DNA of 64,000 nt from Cryptomeria japonica. Lineage: Eukaryota > Streptophyta > Pinopsida > Cupressales > Cupressaceae. The notes beneath the pieces were generated by a model that was not told the origin of the DNA, made no database searches, and saw nothing but the letters and a program-made list of their open reading frames with translations. Of the stretch, positions 48,142 through 60,378 are shown one piece after another (position 1 is the stretch's first letter; each line of letters starts with the position of its first letter). A program made the translations under genes and the position numbers. Location: contig NC_081409.1 in assembly GCF_030272615.1 (NCBI RefSeq), positions 646,200,468-646,264,467 of the forward strand. The letters are read 5' to 3'.

Positions 48142-48922
48142 TGTTGGCAAATTCACACTCCAATGAGAAATTGTAGGTGATTGAAGGTTTTGTCATTGAT
48201 GGCAACCTTGCAATCATATGATACCAACAAGACTGGATACCGACACAGGCAATGACAAACTCTACACCGGCACACAGAACACCAGCAGTGAAAGGAAGGA
48301 TATCGACATCCTGGCCGACACGAATTTTGTTTGTAATATATTTTGTATTTAATTATAAAATCATTGTAAGTCAACATGGTGAGTTGTAATATGACTCATA
48401 TATGTATGAGATCATTTTGTAATAGGAAATATGTGTGATAGAGCAGACTTAATATGCAAACTATAGGCTAAGGGTTTATGTATGTAGAAGAGCTTAAACC
48501 GATACTGGATCTGGCATAGCATATGCTAATCTGAAGCAGTACAAGACAATGGATTAATATAATCCATTTTTGTAAGTCAGTGTGACTTCTTTTGTAATTG
48601 AGCAGTGAGCTCTAGGCACTTGGCCTTCCTGTATGTGCAGGCCCCTATTGTAAGAGTAATATTCCCTTATTGGCCAGTAAGAAAATCTTGTGGGACACAA
48701 ATCCCACCAAGGTTTTTCCCACACCGGGTTTCCTCGTTAAAATACTGTGTTATGGTGTGCTTCTCATGTGGTTGTTTATATTCTTGTTTACTGCATTATT
48801 TCTTGTTTACTAGTACATAATTTTAATATGTTTTTCATGTTTTAAGTCAAGTAAAATTATTAACCGATCAGATACTGATTCACCCCCCCTTCTCAATATC
48901 TTTGGGAATCCTAATCCTAACA
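48142..48922 (+). repeat. 3' LTR of N7 (781 bp)
   Basis: It runs TGTTGGCAAATTC to CTAATCCTAACA. Arms AGATACTGA (48870-48878) and TCAATATCT (48893-48901) pair at eight of nine positions around the C-run. Confidence 0.9.
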
Positions 48923-50015
48923 TTTTGTTTCTAGTCTGCAACTCAACCATTGCTTTAAATTCTTTAAAATGACTGAAAACTTCAGATTTACTCCTTAGAA
49001 ATTTTATCCATGTCCTTCTACTAAAATCACAAATAAATGAAACATAATGTGTAGATTTTCTAATAGAATGAACATCTAAAGGACCAAACACATCAAAATG
49101 AATAAGATCCATAACACCACAAGATTTATGAGAACTCGAGTAAAAATAAACACGATTTTGTTTTTCATAAATGCAATGCTCACAAAAATCAAAGTCAAGG
49201 TTACAATCATTCAAACCTTCAACAAGGTTTTTATTTTTCAAGGTCCTTAGACCCTTTTATCCAATATGGCCAAGCCTCTAGTGCCATAATATAGTCTTCT
49301 CTATAGGTAACTTTTCTTCAAAAGAAAGAGCACACTTAGGTACCCAAAATCTATGTACATCCGCTGAAAGTAAAACCCTCAAATCTTTTGATGAAGTGTC
49401 CACTGATTTAACTTTTCCAAAAGTGCTATTACACTCAACAATGTATGCCTTTAGCTTATATAATGTGCCAAACCTGACACCTCTAGCAATCACCATAGCA
49501 CCCTTAATCATCTTACATCCTTCATCAGAAAAGACTACCTGCACACTTGCATCTATCAGTTTTCTCACAGATAATTAATTTTATTTAAATCCAAGTATAT
49601 GCACCACACTGGTAATCCTTTCTATGCTACCATCAGGAAACATGATCCTAACTTTACCATGACCAACAATATCTAAAAATGAATCATCACCCAAGTACAC
49701 CTTACCTCCATTAAATTCTTCATATTCAGAAAACCAATCTCTATTAGAATTCATATGAAAAGATGCACTTGAGTCAATTAACCACACATAATTACCTGTA
49801 TGAGTAGCCAAAGATGCAATGAATGCATCACCATCTTCCTTCTTAGACTCGAAATTAGAATCAAACTTATTTTTCTTCTACTTTTCTTCTTCACAGTCCT
49901 TATGGATATGACCTGAATTACCACAATTCCAGCAAATGACTTTGGACATTCCAGGAGATTTTGATCTCCCTTTGGATTTGGACTTATTGTGCTTCTCATT
50001 ATTCTTGCCTCTTTT
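48923..50015 (-). pseudogene. gag-pol: Copia gag knuckle, protease and integrase N-half of C
   Basis: Read on minus: a Lys/Ser/Arg tail (SKSKGRSKSPGMSK), an intact CCHC knuckle CWNCGNSGHIHKDC (49934-49893), the protease site WLIDSSASFHMN (usual DSG reads DSS) and a protease body to 49581. Integrase zinc-binding text LWH-stop-RLGHIG and CEHCIYEKQNR follows, then core MDLIHFDVFGP and SFICDFSRRTWIKFL, to 48925. It continues past N7 at 42278. Three or four stops are present. Cut at 50015 by a solo LTR. Confidence 0.83.
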
Positions 50016-50484
50016 TGTTAGATTTTGCCAAGATAAAGAACTCAATGAAAATTACAATAGAGGGACAAAATAAATGATAGGAATAAATTGTATTCTATTA
50101 AGAGAAAATACTGATCAACTGGATCATCAATTATTATACACAATGTAGATGAGTCTGCTTATAAAGGCAAGGCTAAGAGACAAGAGAGCTCACAATGATG
50201 ACATGTGGTGCAATGAGATGCAAAGGCAGGTAGGGGTAGGTAGGAGAGATACTAGAATATTCCACATGAGGTGGATTGCCCACCGAAGGTGGAAGTATCA
50301 CTCCACAATAAGTGGATATGATAAAGTAACAACAAGATCACACCATAAAAGGTGGAAATTCTCCTACATACACACTCCCAATGTAGCATATCTCCCTAGG
50401 TGTCTCATATGCAAACTACTATGATACGCATGTACCTAAGTAAACTGTAATTATATCCAACATGAATAAATAATTACACCAACA
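50016..50484 (-). mobile_element. Solo LTR (469 bp), family E
   Basis: On minus it starts TGTTGGTGTAATTATT and ends AATCTAACA. The TSD is CTTTT (50011-50015) against CTTTC (50485-50489). It matches the 3' LTR at 60535-61008 in the opposite orientation, for example 'ccacatgaggtgga' and 'aggtggaaattctcctac' in its own sense. It lies in the gag of C. Confidence 0.85.
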
Positions 50485-50771
50485 CTTTCCTTAGGTATAA
50501 TGAATAGTTAGGGCTTCCTTTGAACTAATGGATACCTTCCTTCACATCTCTTCACCAAGTAGGGAACCCACCACATCTCTAGACTTCAAAACAACAAAAT
50601 TACTACTGATAGCCATAACAAGAGAATCCCATGAATCACACAAAAAACAAAGCAATATCTGGCATTTCTCTTTTGCATCTATCTTAACACCAATAGATAC
50701 CAATTGAGCCACCAACATATTAAATTCTTCCAGATGGTATGCAATTCATCCACCCTCTTCCATCTTCAAGG
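50485..50771 (-). pseudogene. gag: Copia gag middle part of C
   Basis: The minus strand encodes YHLEEFNMLVAQLVSIGVKI, EKCQILLCFLCDSWDSLVMAI and SRDVVGSLLGEEM, the second half of a plant Copia gag domain. It joins 63511-63183 once insertion D (50772-63177) is removed, giving the usual KLYSLKM junction. One stop lies just after the junction. Confidence 0.8.
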
Positions 50772-51240
50772 TGTAGCATCCTAAAATTGCACCCCTTGCA
50801 ATTTTGACCTCATTTTGGATCCTCACTTTACCGGTCTCATCCCCATGCTTGATCAGGACTTGTTTATGCCTCTTCTATGCAACCAAACCTTATATTTGCA
50901 TCCTAAAACTTGTATAGCCCTTTGATCCTGGCCCAAACTAGGGTAGGACCAAGGCGCCACACCCTGGTCCTCAGTGGCACCCTGGTCCTCCCTAATTGGG
51001 ACCTATCTTGACCCCTAGGTTGTATCTCAATTTTGAGCGAAAAATAAATCCCCTATGTTGGCCTCTATCAAAAACATTAAATATTTGACAATAGAAAATT
51101 ATATGAGTTTTTCCCCTCTCATTTGCCAATCCATCAATCATAAGGTAAGAGCATGACAAGGTGGATAAGGAAAGGAAACTACATTCAAGCATCAAGCATT
51201 GAAGCATTCATCATCTATAATTTCTCAAGGTTGCATACTC
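50772..51240 (+). repeat. 5' LTR remnant of D
   Basis: It is clearly similar to 62004-62460 (tgcaccccttgcaattttga, catgacaaggtgga). It has a local tandem copy of 'caccctggtcctc' not seen in the partner. Interrupted at 51241 by a reverse LTR; the remaining ~700 bases are not found. Confidence 0.85.
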
Positions 51241-53028
51241 TATTAGCAACAATCACGAAGGAAGACTGAGAGGGGGGAGGGGTGAATCAGTCTTCACCAG
51301 ATGAAAACAAATTAAACTTCAAATCATAAACTGATAAACTGCAGCAATGAATTAGATAATAAAATTAACAGCACAACACACAACACTAATATTTTGACGT
51401 GGAAAACCCGGTTAAGGGAAAACCACGGTGGGAACCTACCCACAGTCAAATGATACTCTGCAATAGTATGTGAAAATATTACAATAGGGAATGCACATGC
51501 ATCCGAGAACACTGCCTAGAGCTCACTACTCAAAAGATATATGCCCAGAAGGCTACAACCCACAGGGAAGTCTCACTGACTTACAATATGATTTGGACTA
51601 CAATCCGGAAGAAATGAATTGCAATGATAGAATCTACAAATACTTGATGACAGTTCCGGTTAAGCACAATTGTCTGCTCTGCAATACCAATCTCACCTCA
51701 ACACTACACTAAATAATAAGAATCTTGTTTGGACAATCACCTCTCTCTAATAATGCAGACACAATACCGACACATAAATTACATAAGTATCTCACCTATA
51801 AATACAAATCATCAACCTTGATAACAAGGTCAGCTAACCCTCAACCCTCAACTCATAATATAAAAATAAAATTCAAAGACCGATCACTAAACCAATATAA
51901 TGATTTACATTACATAGCATGGACCTAATTAAAATTCCCAAATGATCACATCCACCGAAAATCATGCCAAGATCATTCGCAACATGCTACACCACCAGAA
52001 ATAACACATAACACGAAAAATCATCACCAGTTCACATAAATCACCAAAAACTCGCACAATGATCAATGTGGATAACCAAAACAAATAAAAAATGACTAGG
52101 AAACACCAACAAGCATGTTAGAACCATCCAGAATAGTTGCACCAACACCTCTTTTCAAATCTTCATCAATCAACATCTAGAAAGCTCAAGAACACAACCA
52201 ATCAACAACCATCACGAAGAAAGATAACTTGTGGAGGATAAAATCAAGAACCATAAAAAATAAATATACACAAGATCATCCCAAATAATATCCCAAAGTC
52301 TCAGCACAAGATCTGATCACACCGGAATATACTGAAGGAAATATCGGATTCTGCAAAACAGTGATCAGCAACACCAAACTTCAAAGCTTGATCAGAAACT
52401 CTTTCCAAACTCACCGAAATAAATCACAAAAATATGTTGACATAATTGACAACAATATATCCTATCAGCAGCAATGACAACAACCAAATCCAACAATCTC
52501 CCCCTTTGGCATTGATGGCAACATATGAATGTGAAAAACAGTCAATGCAAAGAAAGAAGATATCACCAGCAAACTCCCCCTAAGATATAAATAGATAAAG
52601 AAATTTGTCACATGATCTCTCTCCCCCTTTGACAACAATGCTAAAGATCTCCAATCAACAATCATGAATCTCTCTCCCCCTAGGATACACAACCAGATCA
52701 ACAGACTACTCCAGCAGAGGAGCAACAACATCTCATCACTCTGGATAAAAGAATAAGGTTCTGAATTCCAACAAATCGATTAAACTCAATGCATCTAATT
52801 CTCAATCGGAAGGGGTGGAACCCCTAACTTGTCTCTCAAATAGACAAATGTATCTGTAGCCAAAGGTTTGGTGAAAATATTAGCAATCTGTTCCTTTGTA
52901 GATACATACTCCAACTTCAACTTCCCTTCACTGACTTGCTCTCTCGAGTATTTATATTTGAGCGATATACGCTTAGACTTTGAATGTTTCACTCGATTCT
53001 TTGACATGTTTATAGCACTGGAATATAT
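51241..53028 (-). mobile_element. Truncated Copia element S4 (3' LTR plus RNase H end), same family as S3
   Basis: The LTR 51241-52495 (1255 bp) resembles the S3 LTRs: on minus it starts TGTTGGATTTGG and contains the ATATTGTTGTCAATTATGTCAAC-type start region. Its end has a perfect 9-bp hairpin, GAAGACTGA (51261-51269) with TCAGTCTTC (51287-51295). Polypurine tracts lie at 52496-52508, 52575 and 52622. RNase H coding follows to about 53025, where unrelated DNA begins. Everything upstream of RNase H is missing. Confidence 0.8.
52795..53025 (-). pseudogene. pol: Copia RNase H C-terminal fragment of S4
   Basis: On minus: SSAINMSKNRVKHSKSKRIS, then EYVSTKEQIANIFTKPLATD and YLRDKLGVPPLP, ending LPIEN-stop at 52795. 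It aligns with the S3 end (INMSKNS, STKEQIVDIFTK). The frame is open in this piece. Cut at 53025 mid-domain. Confidence 0.85.
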
Positions 53029-54654
53029 GTTAGGGAATACATGTTAAATCAGGAATATGTAAATGTGGATTAGAGAATGGAAATTAGCAATCAAATGCAA
53101 GAATGTATTATAAATGTGATAACATGTTGGGGCTATAGGGAGGAAACTCACTTAGTCTAAGGGAGGGATTATGATAATCCCTAGGGAAGTATATATACTA
53201 AATACCTATATGCATATATATGGCTTGGTTGATTAAATTCATCCAAGAAGAGACCGATCTAGCCGGTCCCCTCTAAGGACTTGGATGATGGAGGCATCAC
53301 CCAAGGCAAGGAATAGACAAGGGTCTTCCTTGGATGGCTTGGGTCACCCAAGATAGGATTCAAACTCATCTTCGATTTCTTGGAGGGCTTGGGACCAAGG
53401 GGTTCCAAGAAGGCGAGCTTCATAGCCGCCTAAGGACATACTTTCGTATGACATTTGTATCCTTTTTATTAGATGAAAATTATGATTATGTTAATTAAGT
53501 ATTAAAGTTAGATTGCAATTTTATATATATATATATATATGTTTGTTGTGATCTAACAATCTGTTTTGCAGGTTAATGATCTCTAACTAGTAGGGACATT
53601 ACAGTGGTATCAGAGAAATGATCCTGCCATCCTGTAGGGTAAAAATGAATCACTCTAGTCAATAAGAAAAGTCTGATAATGCGTGTATTCTTCGTGCTTG
53701 AAATTATCCATGTGTATGCTTTATGTTTTTTATGTGTATACTCCATGTTTGTGATTCATATTGGGAGATAACTCAGTTTGAGAAAATTGCCAATTGCTTG
53801 AGGACAAGCAATTTTGAGAAGGGTGGACTGTCATGTCCCCTCCTGGATCATTATACATATACGAAGAGAAAAAGAGAGAGACCCTAAATGAATTTATATA
53901 ATAATTACCAATGAAGGAATATTTGAAATTTATTTATTTATTAATATTTATTATTTATTATTAAATATTAATTATTGTTTCATTTATTTATTATAAATGA
54001 AACAATTGTTATTAATTAATACAATAGTTAACAACGAATGATTATCTGAAATTTATTTATTTATTAATATTTATTATTAATAATATTAATATTATTATAA
54101 ACATAATTAATATATTATAAACAAATACAATGTAATTAGAAACAAGTAAAAGTCTTCACAAATGAGTTGACTCATGGTTAAAGGTAACAATCCATTTGAT
54201 TAAAGCACTAATTACAAAGACACATAAAAGGTGGTAACAATTTCATGAGTGTTTGTGATTACTACGGCAACTATGATTGGTATATAAACAACGATCCACT
54301 ATTATTAATAATAATCATATTACTATTGACAACCGAGTTACCTATTGTAGCGAACCACTATTATTAATACCGATATTATTAATAGTGATATATTTATGAG
54401 TTAACAAAGTCATTTATAAATAAATCGGTCTTATTAAACGAAAATGATTCTGTGAAGAAATGAATCGATTTAGTTAAAGCGTTGATTGAGGAAACGTCAT
54501 ATGAAACGATGCATCAATGAAGAGACAAATACATATATGAAGAAGCGGTAATTAGTAGTTATTTTTTATAAGAAACGATTTTTGGAAAGAGCCATATCTT
54601 TTGAAAGAATTCATCGATGGTGTTTACTAAAATAAATTGGTTAGCATGAAGAAG
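53029..54654 (+). mobile_element. Internally deleted Gypsy-type element F (LTR end, 225-bp body, LTR start)
   Basis: 53029-53603 ends GGGACATTACA and is followed by primer site TGGTATCAGAG (53605-53615). Only 225 bases later comes the typical Gypsy tail 'cttgaggacaagcaattt', a purine tract (gagaagggtggac) and an LTR start TGTCATGTCCCC at 53829. The body holds no ORF. The 3' LTR continues as AT-rich DNA with a duplicated 'gaaatttatttatttattaatatttatta' block (about 53927 and 54048) until the R2 copy begins. The LTR of the left side lacks its start. Confidence 0.6.
53605..53615 (+). other. Primer binding site of F
   Basis: TGGTATCAGAG, one base after the LTR end GGGACATTACA; the last base differs from the Copia sites here. 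Confidence 0.75.
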
Positions 54655-55279
54655 GATACTATCATGCCAAAACTTTTGGGCATGAACGGGATAAAAAAAA
54701 AATTTAAAATCACAACTTAAAACGTTAAATTTGGTAACATGTAATGCACTAGCAAGTTTGTCTTAACTATGTGTGGGTTAACCCTAACCACTAACTCAAG
54801 TAAGTGATATTAATTTAAATCAAATGTGGAACACTAAAAGAACTATTTATTATCTCATCGTTTTAAATCAATAAATTAATTTAGTCAATTAATTGATGTA
54901 GATAAAATTAATCTCCAATAACCATTAATTGTATTTATTTTTTTTGGAACTAATTAAATTAGTCCTAGCTCTTAGTTTATAAATGTCTATATTTTATTTT
55001 AACAATAATTAAAATAAGATTAAACTAAATCGACTAAAAGGTCAATTAAATTCATAATGAAAATATGCTCTATAAAGTTTAATCTCAGCAAATACCTATA
55101 TTTAGGTGGACCTCTAATATTTCAACTTATTCTAAAATTTCTAAAAGATTAAACTTCATAAGTATTTTAATAATCTTATATAAATCTACCCATATGTTTA
55201 TTATAAACATATATAGATTAAAAACACTTAGTAAAATAAATAATTCTACAATTTGTCCAATTCATATTCTTAACTCTTT

Positions 55280-55348
55280 ATATGTGTGTGTGTGTGTACA
55301 CACACACACACACACATATGTATGTGTGTACATACATACATACATACA

Positions 55349-55437
<89 letters not shown>
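55280..55437. repeat. Compound microsatellite (TG)n(CA)n(CATA)n(TA)n
   Basis: (TG)n and (CA)n form a perfect inverted repeat at 55280-55319. CATA repeats follow to about 55377 and TA repeats to 55437. It lies in R2, at the place where R1 has its TA runs. Confidence 0.95.
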
Positions 55438-55440
<3 letters not shown>

Positions 55441-55690
55441 TTCATTTTATTAAAATTTATCCATGCAAACCCTAACTTTATTAATAAAGTCCCCCCCTTT
55501 TTTTTTATTCTTTATTCCTACTTTTACTTTTCGAATACCCTAACCTTAACCCATTGGGTTAGGGTTTCAAATATATTTCTTATGCAGGGTCAAGTGAACA
55601 ACAGTGGCGGAGGCGAGCGGTCGAAGTGCTGGAAGAGAGAGGAGCGACGGCCATGGAGGGGTTCCCTGCAAGGGTGGCCACCGCCAAGCC

Positions 55691-55859
55691 TGTGGGTCGC
55701 GGCCCACAAAGGTAGCCTAGGTCATTGTTGTGGTACGCGGCCCACAGCCCGGCAGCTCCGTCGCTATGGGGCGCCGCCCACAGAGGGGGCTGAACCCTCC
55801 CACTGTGGGTTGCGGCCCATAGAGGCGGCTGCGGCCATCGCTGTGGGGTCATCGCCCAC
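55691..55859. repeat. Array of five GC-rich 18-nt inverted repeats
   Basis: Units start at 55691, 55729, 55765, 55804 and 55842 (spacing 36-39). Each reads like TGTGGG, six bases, CCCACA, and each can fold on itself. Similar units occur in R1 at 33873, 33909 and 33945. Confidence 0.8.
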
Positions 55860-58680
55860 TGTGCGGAGGGGGAAGCCGCCCTGCGGGAAAGTTCGCAGGG
55901 GTCGAGTCCCTTGCCATGGTAATTCAAATATATATTTTGTTTTTAAATTTTGTTTTGAAATATTTTTTTTAATAAAAAATATAATATAAATATAAATAAA
56001 TATATATATACATTTATATACATATATTTTAAATATATATATATATTGGATACTCGTGAGATTTAAGACTAAATTTTCTTTTAAGCAACCATATATTATT
56101 TTTTGTTGTTATAAATCCCAAGTTGCTATAATCTGAAATAATTTATTTAACCTTAGATTAATGACAGAAATCAGAATTTAAACAGCATCTAAATAAAAAA
56201 GATATTAATTAAATTAGCTAGGCTATTCAACTTTAGATTTTATATTCTGCAATAAGTGAATAACAGAGTTAAATAAATATGAACAACAACTTTATTTTTT
56301 GACTAGAAAGCATTGAAATAAAACTTAGAGATAGTCATATTAATTTTTACATTTGCTTTTTACGATTAAATTAAAGGGAAAAATGATAGAATTTTAATAA
56401 CAGATATTCAGCAACTACATAAATCTAGATTTATTTTAATTAAACTTAGAGATATGCATAAGGAAATAAACTTGAACATTTTTTTTTTCAAAGTAACATG
56501 TATGCAATCATTAAAATTTCAAAAACAATACAAAATGTAAACTCCACATAAATAATTCATTTTACAACCAAATAATACTTTATAAAACATTGTATTTCCT
56601 TAAGGTATATTTAAAATACATTATAGTCAACTTTCACAAATGGACCCCTCATTTCTATTAAATGAGGACCTTAAAAATAATAGATACTTTTCCTTTCGAA
56701 AATAGATACAACATAGTTTCCCTTTACATTGCTGCAACTTAAAACATAAATATTCCATTTTCCAATATCTTTTTCTGCAAATAAATAAATCCAGCAACTC
56801 TACTTGTCCTTTTCTTTTCTTTCAACAACCTGCAAATAAATCAAAAGGGCTATGACCATGGAGTGCTCACCTCCCAGCCTAGGCTTACTAGAAGCCACCC
56901 CCAAGCTTGGAGAACCAAGCCCTAGTCAGGTTACACACACAAACACAACAAGCAGGGGAAAACAAACACAACAGCATATTCCCAACCAAGGCTACACTGC
57001 ACCACATGATGTGATGTCTTTTCAAGGGTGGTAGTGGACCAAGTACCTTGAGGAGACTACAAGTATGGTAAAACACAAAGCCACCTCATGGCAAACAAAT
57101 ATTTATCATAAGTATAGTAACCCCACATCCTTATGCCCCCCAAGGCATCCATGCCTTATTTCCCTCCTTATGACCCCCAAATGCATAAACAAGCCATGCA
57201 GCAAGGGTCACATAAATATCCCTTGAGATCACTCTCATAATGAGAGCCTCTCACTCAAGGGTTGTCAAACTTCTACCACCCACAAGACCATCCTCTCTCC
57301 CAAGAGTAGGAGGCCTTGGTTACTCCCAAAACACAGAATGCATACAAGAAATCAAAGTCATACGCATAATAATTTTCACAAAATAAAATGCAAGAGAACA
57401 ACTTTTTCCACACAAACAATCTTTCCAAAATAACATGCAACATGAAAGAAAACAAGAAGTTAAACCAACCTTCAAACTGCCCAAAGGTATGCTAGATCTA
57501 GTTGAGAATGAGCAACCCAATTCCACAATCCTTGGTTCTCTACACTTAGCCAAATTCCTATACCCAATCTTTTCCTTTCAAAATTGTCTTGTCTCCCAAA
57601 AATGGAGAGTGGGTCATTACCCACAAAATCCCTCATTCTTGCCTAAGAAGACCTCAGTGAGAGTTCTCACAGGTTTCTAAAATTGAAAAAGGAAAAAGTC
57701 CCAAAAAGATCAAAAGCGATCTCTCTTCAAAAAAGAAAGTTAACTAACCTAGATGATGCCTTCTAAATTCAATTTTCGCACATCTTAGAAAACTCTCTTT
57801 TTAGGGTGACTAACTAGCCACATGGGAGTTGTCACATGCCTAAAATTACTCCTAACCCTTAGGTATACCTTATGGGCTTTAGGAAACACCTTTAAACTAC
57901 CCCTAGGAGTCCATTTGACCCCTTTTAAACCCATCTGAAGTTAACTTTCGGGTCAAACCTAAGTTGACCACCCCAAAGATTCTCTACCCAAGGAAAATAT
58001 AGAACCACATTAAATTATTTGAAAAAACTATGGTTTAAACAACTCCCTCCAAGAGACAATTAAAAAATCAAGACATAAATCATCACGTGTCAAGTGACAC
58101 AATAAAATACTTTTCAACATTTCACATGAAATTTTATCTCTTGTTGGATTTACATAAATTAATAAATTCAAATTAACACACATGAAACATACACTTTCAC
58201 AAATAAAATATGATACAAACAGGGTGTTGTCTCTCCAAATAGACAAACCCTGGTTTTACGAACGTACATAGGTCTAGGTTTGGTTCTCCATAATGTTTCC
58301 ATGGTCACATGGATAATTTTCTTGCGCATCTCAATTACACATTAGTAATTCCAAATAACTTCATATAATATTAAACACATGAATAAGAATACACATCAAA
58401 CACTCTGCATACAATTTACATTTAAATAAATCGATATATTTTATATCCAAATAAATCCACATAAGAAATTATCATAATCCTCATAATTTTGATCCATACA
58501 TAAGACGTGCATCCTATTTCTATCATCATAGTAAAGTCCTACAAATCCAATAATGACATACATCATCTCAAAGTTATCCTATTCTAGAATCATATAAAGT
58601 TATGTATCTATTACACATCAAAATGTACACCTCAAGGTGAAATGATTCCGTAACCTGGTTCAATTTTTCATTATCCAATG

Positions 58681-59400
58681 CATACTTGCTAAAGATAGCA
58701 ATCTCGTACATGATTTTCTACCTTGAAATCTGTCGGCTCATAAAAATATCAGTTGTTTCCTTCTCGAGATCTTCTTACAATCTAATTCCTTTTCTTCGAT
58801 CTAGGTGCCAACTACTCCCTGATCTTCCTCTATTATTCTCCCTTCCTTGAGCCGCATCGGTCAGTTACAATCCCATGATTTTTGGTTGTTTCATTAATGT
58901 TGACTAGCTCTTTCAACAACCATGTCTATGGAGGCTTCACCGACTTTTGTATGATTGCCACCTCAACTCCACATGGCATCACAACAACCAATCACTTAGC
59001 TCACCGACACAAGGTCGGTTTATACTTGATCATTCAACAAACTCATACCGATACACACCTTTATCGGTGAGACCTTCTCCTCCTGCTAACCGGTAGTGCA
59101 TACTACACCGGTTGCACATCTTCACCTTGGGTGGTTTGTGATTACTTTAACATTCTACCTCTTCATCATAAACAGGCAACCAAACACCAGACCAATTTAA
59201 GCTCTACCAGTTATCACTCAAAATGCTCACATACACGTGCATCTCATCTCATACTGGTAAAGTCACTGATAGTCTCAACAACTACTTGTCTTTCACCATA
59301 CCGGTACACTTCTTCATACCAGATGACATACCTCTACCAGTAGTCTGCCTACAATACCAGTTGACATCAATGACAACTCAATGTCAATACTCCTACCAAT
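58681..59400 (-). repeat. Reverse LTR-like fragment, S6-related
   Basis: On minus, near 59392, it reads TATTGACATTGAGTTGTCATTGATGTCAACTGG, resembling the S6 LTR start. ACCGGT-type words recur from 58850 to 59310. No end, TSD or coding sequence is seen. The left 170 bases are not recognised. Confidence 0.45.
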
Positions 59401-59409
59401 GATGCTTAT

Positions 59410-59964
59410 AAAGTTAGGAATTGGGTTACAAGAGACTTTACACCCTCCTCCAATGGGTATAAGATCCCTCAATCTAAGATTGAAGCCTTCGCAAAGCCTT
59501 TTGTGTCTTTTATCCAAACTTCTAAACCAATTTCCACTTCTTCTTCTAACACATGCCTTGATAATGATAGCAAAAAATAAAATGTACAAGTTATAGGGTG
59601 TGTGCAACAAAGTATTGAAAGTCATGAGAGATCACACTCTTCTAATGAAAAGCCAAATTTTTAACCTCTTCCTTTGTCAACATCCCCTCCTCCATTGTTT
59701 AGAGAATCCACATCTTCTCATTTCAATATGTTGTTACAACAAGAAAATGTTTTGTCCAATCTTCTCCATGCTAATTTAATCTCTCTTCTTTGGCCTAAAA
59801 AAAAAAGAAGAAATAGAAAACATCTTGAAAATCCTTCTTTTTGCAAGTATCATCAAATTCATGGCCATTTTACTAATCAATATCAAGCTTTGAAAACAAA
59901 AATGCAACATTTTATTGATTTAGGTATCATAAAAATAACATCTGATAATGCATATTTCTCATAA
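59410..59964 (+). pseudogene. gag: Gypsy gag C-terminal remnant (element E)
   Basis: The open part from 59674 contains CKYHQIHGHFTNQYQALKTK and MQHFIDLGIIK. It resembles the knuckle-like CxxH..GH..xxC motif and following helix of Tat/Athila-type Gypsy gag; the final Cys is Tyr here. The region before 59674 shows gag-like text in shifted frames with stops. Protease and later domains are absent. Confidence 0.6.
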
Positions 59965-60312
59965 TCATTTCAAATAACATTCAAGTTCCTATTATATTGC
60001 TCCTTACTATGTGACAGTGTTGACCTACCTATTGGGGGCTTGTTGCTATTCATGGTGGTACAATTTCAAGTTCAGTCATACTTAGTGAGCAACATAATAG
60101 TCTATTTATTCTTGTCTCTATGCTTGGGGGGCAAGAATACTATCCTTCCTCTTTCTAAAGTTTCACTATTTATTTATGGATGGAATTCTTCATAACTTCA
60201 TGTCCTTTCTTGCATAGAATTATCCTTCATGTGAGTACATGTGTGTCACTTATAGGACCTATTCTTTTTTTGGAACGATACGTTTCTTATGAATAATCCC
60301 TCCTTAGGGGAA

Positions 60313-60313
<1 letters not shown>

Positions 60314-60377
<64 letters not shown>
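60314..60377. repeat. CT dinucleotide repeat
   Basis: About 32 CT units lie within the decayed 3' part of element E. Frames across it encode only Arg/Glu or Leu/Ser repeats. Confidence 0.95.

Positions 60378-60378
<1 letters not shown>

Larger units (their letters stand above)
42279..48922 (+). mobile_element. Non-autonomous LTR retrotransposon N7 (no pol)
   Basis: The LTRs are 42279-43062 and 48142-48922, with an iMet primer site at 43065-43076 and a purine tract abutting the 3' LTR. The flanks TTTTA (42274-42278) and TTTTG (48923-48927) are a TSD with one change. It splits the integrase of C between Lys-Ile and Lys-Cys-Leu-Arg codons. The 5.1-kb body encodes a coiled-coil/CCHC protein and a long ORF2. 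No pol motif is seen. It is the best preserved of the three elements of this type. Confidence 0.9.
54655..58680 (-). mobile_element. Reverse copy R2 of the non-coding insertion at 32183-35121
   Basis: On minus it carries the same landmarks in the same order as R1: 'ttatatgattctagaatagg' (about 58590), 'tacgttcgtaaaaccagg' (about 58265), TA and GC-rich island parts (55930-55590), AACCCTAA words, 'agttaagacaaa' and a terminal near-palindrome (CATGCCAAAACTTTTGGGCATG, 54663-54684). Borders are approximate. It is about 1 kb longer than R1, mainly in the AT-rich parts. No gene is seen; frames across the GC-rich island are not conserved between the copies. Confidence 0.6.

Noticed and set aside
53831-54120. 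Origin or matrix-attachment region in very AT-rich DNA
   Set aside because: AT-richness and short TTTATTTATTAATATT duplications alone do not support a function.
55194-55989. Open frame of up to 235 codons across microsatellites and the GC-rich island
   Set aside because: Half of it is TG/CA/TA repeat translation and the rest is not conserved in the R1 copy.
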